Source: Sanguibacter keddieii DSM 10542 (GTDB lineage: Bacteria; Actinomycetota; Actinomycetes; Actinomycetales; Cellulomonadaceae). Taken from it: a stretch of DNA of 64,000 nt. Position 1 is the stretch's first letter; the number at the start of each line of letters is the position of its first letter. The notes beneath the pieces were generated by a model. The model saw nothing but the letters and a program-made list of their open reading frames with translations, was not told the origin of the DNA and ran no database searches. The DNA lies in contig NC_013521.1 of assembly GCF_000024925.1 (NCBI RefSeq), positions 1,178,001 to 1,242,000 of the forward strand. Direction: 5' to 3'. This document shows, piece after piece, positions 10,022 through 17,750 of this stretch. Made by a program: the position numbers and the translations under genes.

Positions 10022-10303
10022 ATGCCGTCGTCCCGCCGCTCCTCCCGCCGCCCGTACAGCGAAGAACCGCGCCCTCTCGACCTCGAGCGCGCCACGGGCG
10101 GCCGCCGGACCGAGACCCGTCGCGGCGAGGAGTGGACCGTCCAGAGCGTCCGCTCGAGCGAGAAGACCTACACCTGCCCCGGCTGCCACCAGCCCGTGCC
10201 CGCGGGCGCGCCGCACGTGGTCGCGTGGGCGAGCGACTCGCTCTTCGGGCGCGAGGCCGCGCTCGCCGAGCGTCGTCACTGGCACACCCGCTGCTGGGGC
10301 TGA
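10022..10303 (+). CDS. Small conserved zinc-ribbon-like protein
   Basis: The 93-residue basic protein has an Arg/Ser-rich N-terminus and a conserved C-terminal module with CPGCHQPV and RHWHTRCW, so a probable zinc site made of two Cys and downstream His/Cys. Similar short proteins are widespread in actinobacteria, often labelled ATP/GTP-binding, but no nucleotide-binding motif is visible here and the function is unknown. It lies 93 nt before an alpha/beta hydrolase on the same strand, divergent from the FKBP gene. The homologous middle reads WTVQSVRSSEKTYTCPGC, matching my memory of streptomycete relatives. Confidence 0.8.
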   Translation: MPSSRRSSRRPYSEEPRPLDLERATGGRRTETRRGEEWTVQSVRSSEKTYTCPGCHQPVPAGAPHVVAWASDSLFGREAALAERRHWHTRCWG

Positions 10304-10396
10304 CCCCGACCCACGACGCACCGGAGCGACGCACCGCAGCGTCGACCCGAAACGCTCGACCGAAGCGCAGACCGACCGACGAGAAGAGGCCCGCAC

Positions 10397-11266
10397 ATGA
10401 CCGACCAGACCCTCGACGACCAGACCCTCGACGACCAGCCCGGCACGCCGACCCGCCCGGAGGCAGACCGCAGCGAGCACGCCGCCCCGGCCCACGACGC
10501 AGGCACCGTGCTCGTCCTCCTGCACGGCTTCCCGGTCGACCACCGCATGTGGGACGGCGTGGTCGAGGCGCTCGACGTCGGCATCCCCGTGCTCGCGCCA
10601 GACCTGCCTGGGCTGGGCTCGGCCCCGCTGCCGGACGGGGACGCACCGAGCCTCGACGCCTCGGCCGACGCCGTCGCCGCCGCGGTGCGCGACGCAGGAC
10701 ACCAGCGCGCGCTCGTCGCAGGGCTGTCCATGGGTGGCTACGTCGCCCTCGCTCTCGCAGAGCGCCACCCCGACCTGGTCGCCGGGCTCGCGCTCGTCGA
10801 CACCAAGGCCACGGCCGACGCCGACGAGGCGCGTGCCAACCGGTTGCGTGTCGCCGACGAGGTGGAGGCCTCCGGGTCGGTCGAGCCGGTCCTCGGGATG
10901 GTCGGCTCGCTCCTCAGCGCGACCAGCGTGGGCGAGCACCCGGGGCTGCCCGACGAGGTCTCCGGCTGGATCGGCCAGCAGCGTCCGAGCGGCGTCGCCT
11001 GGTCCCAGCGGGCGATGGCGTCGAGGCCCGACCGTACCGAGGTCCTCGCCGGCTTCGGCGGCCCGGTGGTCGTGGTCGTGGGGGAGGACGACACCGTGAC
11101 GCCCCTGGACGGCGCGCAGCTGATGGCCGGCACCGCGCCGGACGCGGCGCTGGTCGTCGTGCCGGGGGCCGGGCACCTCAGTGCCGTCGAGGCGCCGGGT
11201 GCTGTCGCCGAGGCCCTCGCCGAGCTGGTACGCCGCGACGGTGAGATCACCGAGCCCGGGGCGTAG
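10397..11266 (+). CDS. Alpha/beta-fold hydrolase
   Basis: The 289-residue cytoplasmic hydrolase has an N-terminal low-complexity stretch with a repeated TLDDQ, then the fold: LLHGFPVDHRMWD (oxyanion loop), GLSMGGY with nucleophile Ser111, VVVGEDDTVTP with the acid Asp, and PGAGHLSAVEAP with the catalytic His. The sequence resembles 3-oxoadipate enol-lactonase/esterase-type members, but substrate cannot be inferred. ATG at 10397 follows AGAAGAGG. It ends 37 nt before a convergent small gene with no clear terminator between. Confidence 0.88.
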   Translation: MTDQTLDDQTLDDQPGTPTRPEADRSEHAAPAHDAGTVLVLLHGFPVDHRMWDGVVEALDVGIPVLAPDLPGLGSAPLPDGDAPSLDASADAVAAAVRDAGHQRALVAGLSMGGYVALALAERHPDLVAGLALVDTKATADADEARANRLRVADEVEASGSVEPVLGMVGSLLSATSVGEHPGLPDEVSGWIGQQRPSGVAWSQRAMASRPDRTEVLAGFGGPVVVVVGEDDTVTPLDGAQLMAGTAPDAALVVVPGAGHLSAVEAPGAVAEALAELVRRDGEITEPGA

Positions 11267-11303
11267 CTGGCGGCATCGGTGCCGACTCCCGTGACCGGAC
11301 GTC

Positions 11304-11750
11304 TTACGCCGGGCCACCCGTGGTGCCGGCGAGGGCGCGTGCCAGGGCCTCGGTGAGGTCGATCGACTCTCCGTCGCGGGCGCCCTGCCCGAGGACGAGC
11401 GGCGGGTCGCTCGGCTGGACCTGCGCGCCCCGCAGGCGGGTGCGCAGCGACCCCTCGACCGAGAGGACGTAGAACTCGCCGTCGGTCCCGACGCCGACGC
11501 TCTGGTTCTTGCGCAGGTACCAGCCGTCGATCGTCGTGCGGTAGCGCCCGTTGCCCCGGTACGCACGGGCGACCAGGCGGACGGTCGGTACGCCCTGCGC
11601 GGTCGCACGTGCGACGAACTCGTGGATCAGCTCACGAGCCTGGGCCGACTCGGCGGCACGTCGTCGCTCGAGCCCGGCGGCCTGGTGCGCCGCGTTGCGC
11701 GAGCGTTCCTCGCGCCACGCGGCGTCCGACGAGGCGTTGCCTGCGGTCAT
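11304..11750 (-). CDS. Conserved hypothetical protein, 148 aa
   Basis: I do not recognise a named domain. The N-terminal 45 residues are Ala/Arg/Glu-rich and likely helical; the rest is a mixed alpha/beta segment containing RLVARAYRGNGRYRTTIDGWYLRKN, split here as RLVARAYRGNG and TTIDGWYLRK, and EFYVLSVEGSL. No signal peptide, transmembrane segment or Cys is visible. It begins 12 nt after the DivIVA-like gene's stop on the same strand, so the two are probably co-transcribed, which makes a cell-wall or growth-related role possible but unproven. Confidence 0.7.
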   Translation of the reverse strand: MTAGNASSDAAWREERSRNAAHQAAGLERRRAAESAQARELIHEFVARATAQGVPTVRLVARAYRGNGRYRTTIDGWYLRKNQSVGVGTDGEFYVLSVEGSLRTRLRGAQVQPSDPPLVLGQGARDGESIDLTEALARALAGTTGGPA

Positions 11751-11762
11751 CGGGTGAGACCG

Positions 11763-13805
11763 TCAGCGCTCGGCGGCCGACGGCTCGTCAGCATCTGCCC
11801 CGACGGGCTCGCCCTCGGTCTCAGGGGCGCTCGACGGCGCCGCCGACACCGGTGCCGGACGGGCCGACTTGGCGGGTGCGGCCTTGCGGGCCTGCTGCGC
11901 CGGGGTCCCCTGCGCCGACAGCGGTGCGGGACGCGGGGCCTTCTTCGCCTTCGGCGCGGGCGCAGGGCTCGGGGCAGGTGCCTCGGGCTCGGCGTCGACG
12001 ACGGTCGGCTCCGGGGTGCTGGTGCCTGAGGTCGCGGCCGCGAAGGACTCCTCGACGGCCGCAGCCTTCTCGAGGGTCTGCGCGCTCGGGATCGGCTCGC
12101 TGCCCAGCAGCGAGCGCAGCTCGTCGAGGTACGCGGTGATGGACTCGCGCTGGCGGTTGAGGTCGTCGACCTGGCGCTGGGCGGTCGACCGCTCGCGCTC
12201 CGACTCGATGAGCGCGTCCGAGAGCGTCTCCTGCGACTGCTGGCGTGCGGACCCGAGGATCTCCGCGGCCGACGCGCGCGCCGCCTCGGCCGACTCCTTG
12301 GCGTGGGCGTCCGAGTCCTTGCGGATCTGCTCGTAGGTCGCGAGGGCCTCGGCAGCCCGGCGCTCGGCCTCGGCCGCGTGACGCTCGGCGTCCGAGAGCA
12401 GCTTGTCGGTCTCGGCCTTGCTCTGCGCGTGCAGCTCGGTGTCGGCGAGCTGCGCGGCCTCGTGCTTGGCCGCGATGTCGAGCTCGGCCGCAGCGAGGGT
12501 CTCGCGTGCGGTGGTCAGCAGGGTCGACGCCTCGTCGCGGGCGCTCGACAGGACGTCCTCGGCCTCGCGGCGGGCGTCGGAGACGAGCCGCTCGGCCTCG
12601 ATGGTCGTGGTCTCGCGGAGCTCGGTGGTCTCGCGGGTGGTGGTGTCGCGGAGCTCGGTGGTCTCGCGCGCGGCCGTGTCGCGGAGCTCGGTGGTCTCCC
12701 GCTGCGCGGTCTCGACGAGGTGCGAGGCCTGCAGCTGGGCGTTGGCCAGCTGCTCGTTGACCGTGCCCTGGGTCGTGGCGCGCAGGTCGTTGAGGTCGTG
12801 CTCGGCCTGCAGGCGCAGGGCGTCGAGCTCCTGGTCGACACCGAAGCGGAGCGAGGCGATCTCCGCCTCGGTCTCCTGCCGCAGCGTCGCGAGCTCGCGG
12901 TCGAGCTCGTTGCGACGGGTGGTGGCCTCGTCCTCGACCGCGGTGCGCAGCGCGGCGGCGTCCGACTCGGTCCGCTGACGGAGCTCGTCCGTCTCGCGCG
13001 CCGTCGTCGTGCGCAGCTGGGCCGCCTGCGCCTCGGTCGAGCGGCGGAGCTCGGCGGTCTCGGTCTCGGTGGTGTGGCGCAGCGTGGAGGTCTCGACGTC
13101 TGCGGAGGCGCGCAGCTCGCGGGAGTAGCGGTCGGCCTCCTCGCGCTGGGTCGTGGTCTCGGCCTCCGTGCGGGTGCGGAGCTCGTCCGCGTCGCGCTCG
13201 GTCGTGACCCGCAGCTCGGTGGTCTCGCGCTCGGTCGTCGCGCGCAGGGTCCCGAGCTCGCGCTCGAGGGCCGTGCGGCGCTCGGTCTCCTCGGTCGCGA
13301 TGGCCGTCTGGATGCGGGCGGCCTCGCGCTCGGCGGACCCGACGAGCTCCTCGGCGCGGCGCTCGGCCGACTCGGTGGTCGTGTGCGCCTCGTTGGCGGC
13401 CGCAGTGCGGACCTCCTCGGCCTCGCGGCGGGCGGCGGCGAGGATCTCGGCGGCCTCGTTCTCGGCGCGCGACCGGATCTGCGTGGAGGTCTGGCGGGCG
13501 CGCTCGACGGTCTCGTGCGCCTGGCTGGTCGCCTGCGCCATGACGTCGCTCGACTGCTCCTCGGCCGAGCGCATGAGCTGCTCGATGCGGGACCCGAGGC
13601 CTGCGTAGGACGGGCGGTCGATCTCGCTCAGCTGGTCCTGTGCCGCGCTGAGCTCACCCGCGGTCCGGCGGACGTCGGCGTCGAGCGCCTCGGCCCGTGC
13701 CTGCGCCTCCGCGAGGGCCGACTCGAGCGACCTCACCCGGCCGTCGACCTGGCTGCGGTCGTAGCCGCGCATGACGACAGGGAAGATCGGACGTTCGTCG
13801 GACAC
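11763..13805 (-). CDS. DivIVA-like coiled-coil protein (Scy/FilP-type filament candidate)
   Basis: The 680-residue protein opens with a DivIVA-type N-terminus (FPVVMRGYDRSQVDGRV, membrane-binding and dimerising) followed by a very long Ala/Glu/Arg/Thr-rich coiled coil. Residues roughly 180-300 and 355-400 are strings of an 11-residue unit of the form TTERxTxELRx, a hendecad pattern. The tail (about 590-680) is Pro/Ala-rich and likely disordered. Such proteins organise polar growth or the cytoskeleton in actinobacteria. GTG at 13805 has GGAGG 6-7 nt upstream. At 12613-12701 three 33-bp near-identical DNA units encode three hendecads. Scy and FilP are the closest named relatives I can think of; orthology is not shown. 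Confidence 0.85.
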   Translation of the reverse strand: MSDERPIFPVVMRGYDRSQVDGRVRSLESALAEAQARAEALDADVRRTAGELSAAQDQLSEIDRPSYAGLGSRIEQLMRSAEEQSSDVMAQATSQAHETVERARQTSTQIRSRAENEAAEILAAARREAEEVRTAAANEAHTTTESAERRAEELVGSAEREAARIQTAIATEETERRTALERELGTLRATTERETTELRVTTERDADELRTRTEAETTTQREEADRYSRELRASADVETSTLRHTTETETAELRRSTEAQAAQLRTTTARETDELRQRTESDAAALRTAVEDEATTRRNELDRELATLRQETEAEIASLRFGVDQELDALRLQAEHDLNDLRATTQGTVNEQLANAQLQASHLVETAQRETTELRDTAARETTELRDTTTRETTELRETTTIEAERLVSDARREAEDVLSSARDEASTLLTTARETLAAAELDIAAKHEAAQLADTELHAQSKAETDKLLSDAERHAAEAERRAAEALATYEQIRKDSDAHAKESAEAARASAAEILGSARQQSQETLSDALIESERERSTAQRQVDDLNRQRESITAYLDELRSLLGSEPIPSAQTLEKAAAVEESFAAATSGTSTPEPTVVDAEPEAPAPSPAPAPKAKKAPRPAPLSAQGTPAQQARKAAPAKSARPAPVSAAPSSAPETEGEPVGADADEPSAAER
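12613..12701. repeat. Three 33-bp tandem repeats inside the coiled-coil gene
   Basis: A 23-bp nearly identical core begins at 12613, 12646 and 12679, giving an exact 33-bp period. Each unit encodes one 11-residue coiled-coil repeat of the form ETTELRDT(A/T)xR, so copy-number change would keep the reading frame. Confidence 0.85.
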
Positions 13806-14001
13806 AGCAGACCTCCGTGGTCGGGGTTGGGCAGGCTGCACCGAACATTCACATGCCCGGGGCGAGGAGTGGGCGGAGCGTGGTCGCGCGTGCCGGGGCC
13901 GCGTGAGCCGGCCTCTCTGACGAGGGCTGACTGCGGCACAGGCTCGGTCGCCACCACCCTATCGGTTCGACGGTCTCGTGAACACGCCCCGCAACCCCGT
14001 G

Positions 14002-14019
14002 CCCGGACCGTGGTCCGGG
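14002..14019. promoter_or_regulatory. Perfect palindrome in a divergent intergenic region
   Basis: CCCGGACCgtGGTCCGGG is an 8-2-8 palindrome between the divergent DivIVA-like gene (start 13805) and the membrane protein gene (start 14090). It could be an operator. No regulator is identified. Confidence 0.3.
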
Positions 14020-14089
14020 GACGTCGTGGCACGTCACGGGAAGGTGCCGGGCGCTACGCTGACAGATCAGGTTCGGAAGGGAACACTCA

Positions 14090-15595
14090 GTGCTGCACAG
14101 AATCGTTATGGTCGGCCTCGTGGTCGCCGGGCTCGTCGTCGCGGGCCTCGGCGTCGCGTCTGCAACCGTCTGGCGCCCGAGCGACACCGCGGTCATGACC
14201 ACGGGCGCCGTCTCCACGACCGCCGACGCGTCCGGGGCGACCCTGCTGACCACGGCACCGGGAGTCCTCTCCCTCGTGGACGAGGACGTCACCGTCACCG
14301 CGCGGTCCTCTGAGGACGCCACGGTCGTGATCGCCGTCGGGTCCCAGGTGGACGTCGAGGGATGGGTCGGCGACGACCCCGCACGCGTGGTCACCGGTGC
14401 CTCGGACTGGGACACGCTCACCGTCGCCACGGTCGAGAAGTCCGGTGAGGACGAGGCCGCGACCGACGAGGCTGCGACGGAAGAAGCAGCGACCGACGCA
14501 GCCACCGACGACGCGGCGGCTGAGCCCGTCGCCCCAGGCCCGAACCCTGCTGGCTCTGACATGTGGGTCACCGAGACGAGCGGCACCGGGAGCGCCTCGC
14601 TCCGCTGGGACGCCTCGTCGACCGACCAGGTGATGCTCGTGGCCGCCGTCGGCGAGGACGCGGCAGCGCCGCAGCTCACGCTCTCGTGGCCGCGCGAGGT
14701 CACCACCCCGCTGCTGTGGCCCGGTGTCGCGCTCGGCGTGCTGCTCGTGGTCCTCGGGCTCCTCTACGGCCTGCTGGTCGGACGTCGTCGCCGGTCGAAC
14801 GCGCCCGTACCCGCCCGCTCCGCGAGCGTCGCGACGGCCGAGGACGCTCCCGCGACCGGGACGCTGACCCGTCGCCAGCTGCGTGAGCGGGCCGAGCGCG
14901 AGCAGCAGGAGGCCACCGAGGCCGCCGCACGCCCGAAGCGCCAGTGGCCGTGGACCGGGGCCATCCCGGTGGTCAAGCCGGCCGACGAGCAGGACGGCGC
15001 TGCGGAGAAGACCGCCGCCGCAGACGCTGCGCCCGAGCCGCACCGTCCGGCCTGGCTGCCCGAGGGCACCGGGTCCACCTCCGGCTCGAGCTGGCGCGCC
15101 GCCTGGGGCGTCCGGACGCCCGATGCGGCCGACCCCTCGACGACGGCTGCGACCGGCTCGACCGCCGCGCCTTCCGCCACGACCCCGTCCGCACCTACGA
15201 CGCCGTCCGCACCCACGACGCCGACGACACCGGCTGCTGCGACGCCCTCGCCCGCCCCCGGTGCTTCTCCGGCGCCAGCCGCAGCACCGTCGACCCCGGG
15301 CGTCACGCCTCCGGCCACGCGTCCTGCGGGTACCCCGTCCGTGGCGAAGCCTGCGACGCAGCTGCCCCCGGTCCGCCCGGTCGACCAGGCCTCGCCGTTC
15401 CAGCGGATCACGCTGCGCTCGGGCGACGAGAGCGCACCGGCCCGCAGGATCCGGCGCGAGCAGCAGCCCTCGGCGTGGAGCGCTCCTCGCTCGCCGTGGG
15501 CCCAGCCCGCCCGGCCGCCCGTGGCACCGACCGACGCCGACGGTGCCGCAGACGCCCCGTCACCGACCGACGACACCACCAAGGACTCCGAATGA
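14090..15595 (+). CDS. Uncharacterised membrane protein with extracytoplasmic domain
   Basis: I do not recognise the family. The 501-residue protein has an N-terminal hydrophobic segment (residues 5-25), an extracytoplasmic beta-rich part with an acidic Ala/Glu/Asp-rich loop (about 120-145), a second hydrophobic segment (LLWPGVALGVLLVVLGLLYG, about 205-225) followed by RRRR, and a long cytoplasmic Pro/Ala/Thr-rich tail to the end. The GTG at 14090 is supported by AAGGGA 7 nt upstream. Its stop overlaps the next gene's ATG, so it is coupled to a lipoprotein gene, and a YbbN-like gene follows; the set looks like an envelope module. Confidence 0.75.
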   Translation: MLHRIVMVGLVVAGLVVAGLGVASATVWRPSDTAVMTTGAVSTTADASGATLLTTAPGVLSLVDEDVTVTARSSEDATVVIAVGSQVDVEGWVGDDPARVVTGASDWDTLTVATVEKSGEDEAATDEAATEEAATDAATDDAAAEPVAPGPNPAGSDMWVTETSGTGSASLRWDASSTDQVMLVAAVGEDAAAPQLTLSWPREVTTPLLWPGVALGVLLVVLGLLYGLLVGRRRRSNAPVPARSASVATAEDAPATGTLTRRQLRERAEREQQEATEAAARPKRQWPWTGAIPVVKPADEQDGAAEKTAAADAAPEPHRPAWLPEGTGSTSGSSWRAAWGVRTPDAADPSTTAATGSTAAPSATTPSAPTTPSAPTTPTTPAAATPSPAPGASPAPAAAPSTPGVTPPATRPAGTPSVAKPATQLPPVRPVDQASPFQRITLRSGDESAPARRIRREQQPSAWSAPRSPWAQPARPPVAPTDADGAADAPSPTDDTTKDSE

Positions 15596-16590
15596 TGCGC
15601 CGCGCCCCCCGCGCCCTCGTCCTCGTGGCCGCCGGGATGGTCGCGCTCACCGCGTGCACCCCCGAGCTCCCCACGGTCCAGACCGACCCGGCGCCCAGCG
15701 TGGCGCCGCCCGTCCTCTCGAGCGTCCAGGACGCGGCGGTCTACGAGGCGGTCGGGGTCGCCCTCGGCGACGCGTCGACCACCCTCGACCCCGCCGAGCT
15801 GGAGCCGCGCCTCACCGGTCCCGCCCTCGCGCTGCGCACCGTCGAGCTCCAGGTGGCTGCCGCGGTGGGCAGCACGGACGGGCTCACCGAGCTCCCCACG
15901 ACCGTGCAGTCGGAGATCCTCCCGACCACCCAGACGTGGCCGCGCACCGCGCTGTCCGTCTCGGTGCGCCCGGAGGACCTCGGGACCGAGCGCATGTACG
16001 TGCTCGACCAGGCGACAGCACGTGACCAGTACAAGCTCTGGGCATGGATCCGGCTGTTCCCCTCCATCACCCTGCCGACCTTCGCCGCACCGAACGTCGG
16101 GACCGAGTCCGTGGCGCCCGACGACGCCAGCCTGCTCATGACCCCGGCCGACGCCGTCGCGCGCTACGCCGACGTCCTGACCTCCCGGGAGGAGTCGGCC
16201 TTCGCCGCCGACTTCCCGGACGACCCGCTGCGGGCCGCCATGGCCGACGCCTTCACCAAGCAGTCGACGATCGCGGAAGAGCTCAGCGGGACGTTCACGG
16301 AGACCTACGCCGCGCCGGAGGGGGCGCTGCGCGCGGTGCGCACGGACGACGGCGGTGCGCTGGTCGTCGCGCAGATCGACTCGACCTCGACGCTCACGGG
16401 CGAGGAAGGGGCCGTCGTGTCCCCGAACGCCGCGCAGCGCGCGCTCATCGGCGACGTCCCCGACTCGAACTCCGTGTCCTACGGCCGCACGATCCTCGTC
16501 GGCATCTACGTCCCTCCCGCCGAGGGTGGCGAGATCGGCACGACGGTCGTCGGCAGCGAGTTCCTCACGACCTCCGCCTCGATCCCCTGA
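15592..16590 (+). CDS. Uncharacterised lipoprotein
   Basis: The 332-residue protein has a lipoprotein signal MMRRAPRALVLVAAGMVAL ending in a lipobox TAC (Cys about residue 21). No named domain is recognised in the mature part, which contains WAWIRLFPSITLPTF in the middle and a Gly/Val-rich C-terminal half. Two in-frame ATGs (15592, 15595) are possible; the first gives an ATGA overlap with the upstream gene, so translation is coupled. It probably works outside the membrane together with the preceding two-TM protein. Similar lipoprotein/membrane pairs occur in related actinobacteria, as far as I recall, without assigned function. Confidence 0.75.
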   Translation: MMRRAPRALVLVAAGMVALTACTPELPTVQTDPAPSVAPPVLSSVQDAAVYEAVGVALGDASTTLDPAELEPRLTGPALALRTVELQVAAAVGSTDGLTELPTTVQSEILPTTQTWPRTALSVSVRPEDLGTERMYVLDQATARDQYKLWAWIRLFPSITLPTFAAPNVGTESVAPDDASLLMTPADAVARYADVLTSREESAFAADFPDDPLRAAMADAFTKQSTIAEELSGTFTETYAAPEGALRAVRTDDGGALVVAQIDSTSTLTGEEGAVVSPNAAQRALIGDVPDSNSVSYGRTILVGIYVPPAEGGEIGTTVVGSEFLTTSASIP

Positions 16591-16654
16591 CAGCGCCCAG
16601 CACGAGCCACGGGCGGTTCGCCACGTGTCACCGACGGATGGAAAGATAGGACCC

Positions 16655-17596
16655 ATGAGTCAGCCAGGTGCCCCCGGTTCCCAGTTCGACGTCCGCGGAG
16701 CGGTCGACCTGTCGTCCCTCGGACGGCCGTCCGCCCCGCCGCCCGGTACGCCCGGCGGCGCTCCCGCCGCGGGCGGCTTCGTCGTCGACATCACCGACGA
16801 GATGTTCCCGTCGGTCGTGCAGCAGTCGGCCCAGGTCCCCGTGGTCGCGCTGCTCTGGCTGCCGACCGACGCGGAGAACGCCCGGCTCGCGACGACCCTC
16901 GGCACGCTCACGCAGGAGTACGCGGGCCGGTTCCTGCTCGCCCGCATCGACGCGTCGGCCTACCCGCAGATCGCCCAGGCGTTCCAGGTCCAGGGCTTCC
17001 CGACGGTCGTCGCGATCCTCGGGCAGCAGCCGGTGCCGCTGTTCCAGGGCGTCGCCGACGACGCGCAGATCCGCTCCGTCCTCGACGAGCTGCTCACCGC
17101 AGCCGAGCAGAACGGCGTCACCGGGGTCCTCGCGCCGCCGGAGGGACAGCAGCAGGTCCCGGCACCCGCCGCCGAGCCCGAGCCCGAGCTCCCGCCGCTG
17201 CACCGCAAGGCCTACGAGGCCATCGAGGCCGGCGACCTGGAGCTGGCGGTCGCCGCCTACGAGCAGGCGCTCCGCGAGGACCCGCGCGACCAGCTCGCCC
17301 CGGCAGGCCTGGCCCAGGCCCGACTCCTGCTGCGCACCCGCGACGCCGACCTCGCGGCTGTCCGCGCCGCCGCGGCCGAGCGTCCCACCGACGTCGAGGC
17401 CCAGCTCGCGGTCGCCGACATGGACATCGCCGGCGGCAAGGTCGAGGACGCGCTGGGACGGCTCATCGAGCTGGTCCCGGGGGCCGACGACAAGGACGTG
17501 CTCCGCAAGCGCCTCGTCGAGTACTTCGACCTGCTCGGACCGCAGGACCCGCGCGTCTCGCCGGCACGCCGCGCACTGACCAACGCGCTGTACTGA
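16655..17596 (+). CDS. YbbN-like protein: thioredoxin fold without CxxC plus TPR
   Basis: The 313-residue protein has a Pro/Gly/Ala-rich N-terminus, a thioredoxin-like domain (about 40-150; VQGFPTVVAI is the cis-Pro region) and a C-terminal tetratricopeptide-like domain (about 175-310; AYEAIEAGDLELAVAAYEQAL). At the usual CxxC position the protein reads LLWLPTDAEN, so it has no redox active site. YbbN/CnoX proteins act as holdases and co-chaperones that hand substrates to DnaK/GroEL. ATG at 16655 is close to GATAGG; AAAGAT just before could be a -10 box for a short leader. A perfect bidirectional hairpin follows. Confidence 0.88.
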   Translation: MSQPGAPGSQFDVRGAVDLSSLGRPSAPPPGTPGGAPAAGGFVVDITDEMFPSVVQQSAQVPVVALLWLPTDAENARLATTLGTLTQEYAGRFLLARIDASAYPQIAQAFQVQGFPTVVAILGQQPVPLFQGVADDAQIRSVLDELLTAAEQNGVTGVLAPPEGQQQVPAPAAEPEPELPPLHRKAYEAIEAGDLELAVAAYEQALREDPRDQLAPAGLAQARLLLRTRDADLAAVRAAAAERPTDVEAQLAVADMDIAGGKVEDALGRLIELVPGADDKDVLRKRLVEYFDLLGPQDPRVSPARRALTNALY

Positions 17597-17629
17597 CGCG
17601 CAGCACCGACGCACCGCCCGGTCTGACGG

Positions 17630-17675
17630 GCACGGCAGAGGGGACCACGGCTCACCGTGGTCCCCTCTGCCGTGC
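17630..17675. terminator. Bidirectional terminator between the YbbN-like gene and glgB
   Basis: Perfect 21-bp arms 17630-17650 and 17655-17675 with a CTCA loop lie between two convergent genes. Confidence 0.85.
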
Positions 17676-17750
17676 TGCCTGGCTGTCGCGCCGGCCGTCG
17701 GCCACCGGCCGCCCCGGAGGGCGACCGACGACCAGCGCCTCAGCGCTCGC

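Noticed and set aside
10022-10303. ATP/GTP-binding annotation often given to homologues of the zinc-ribbon protein
   Set aside because: No Walker A or B motif is visible; the Cys/His pattern points to a zinc site.
12613-12701. Regular repeats that could suggest a CRISPR array
   Set aside because: The 33-bp period has no spacers, lies inside a coding frame and encodes coiled-coil units; no cas genes are nearby.
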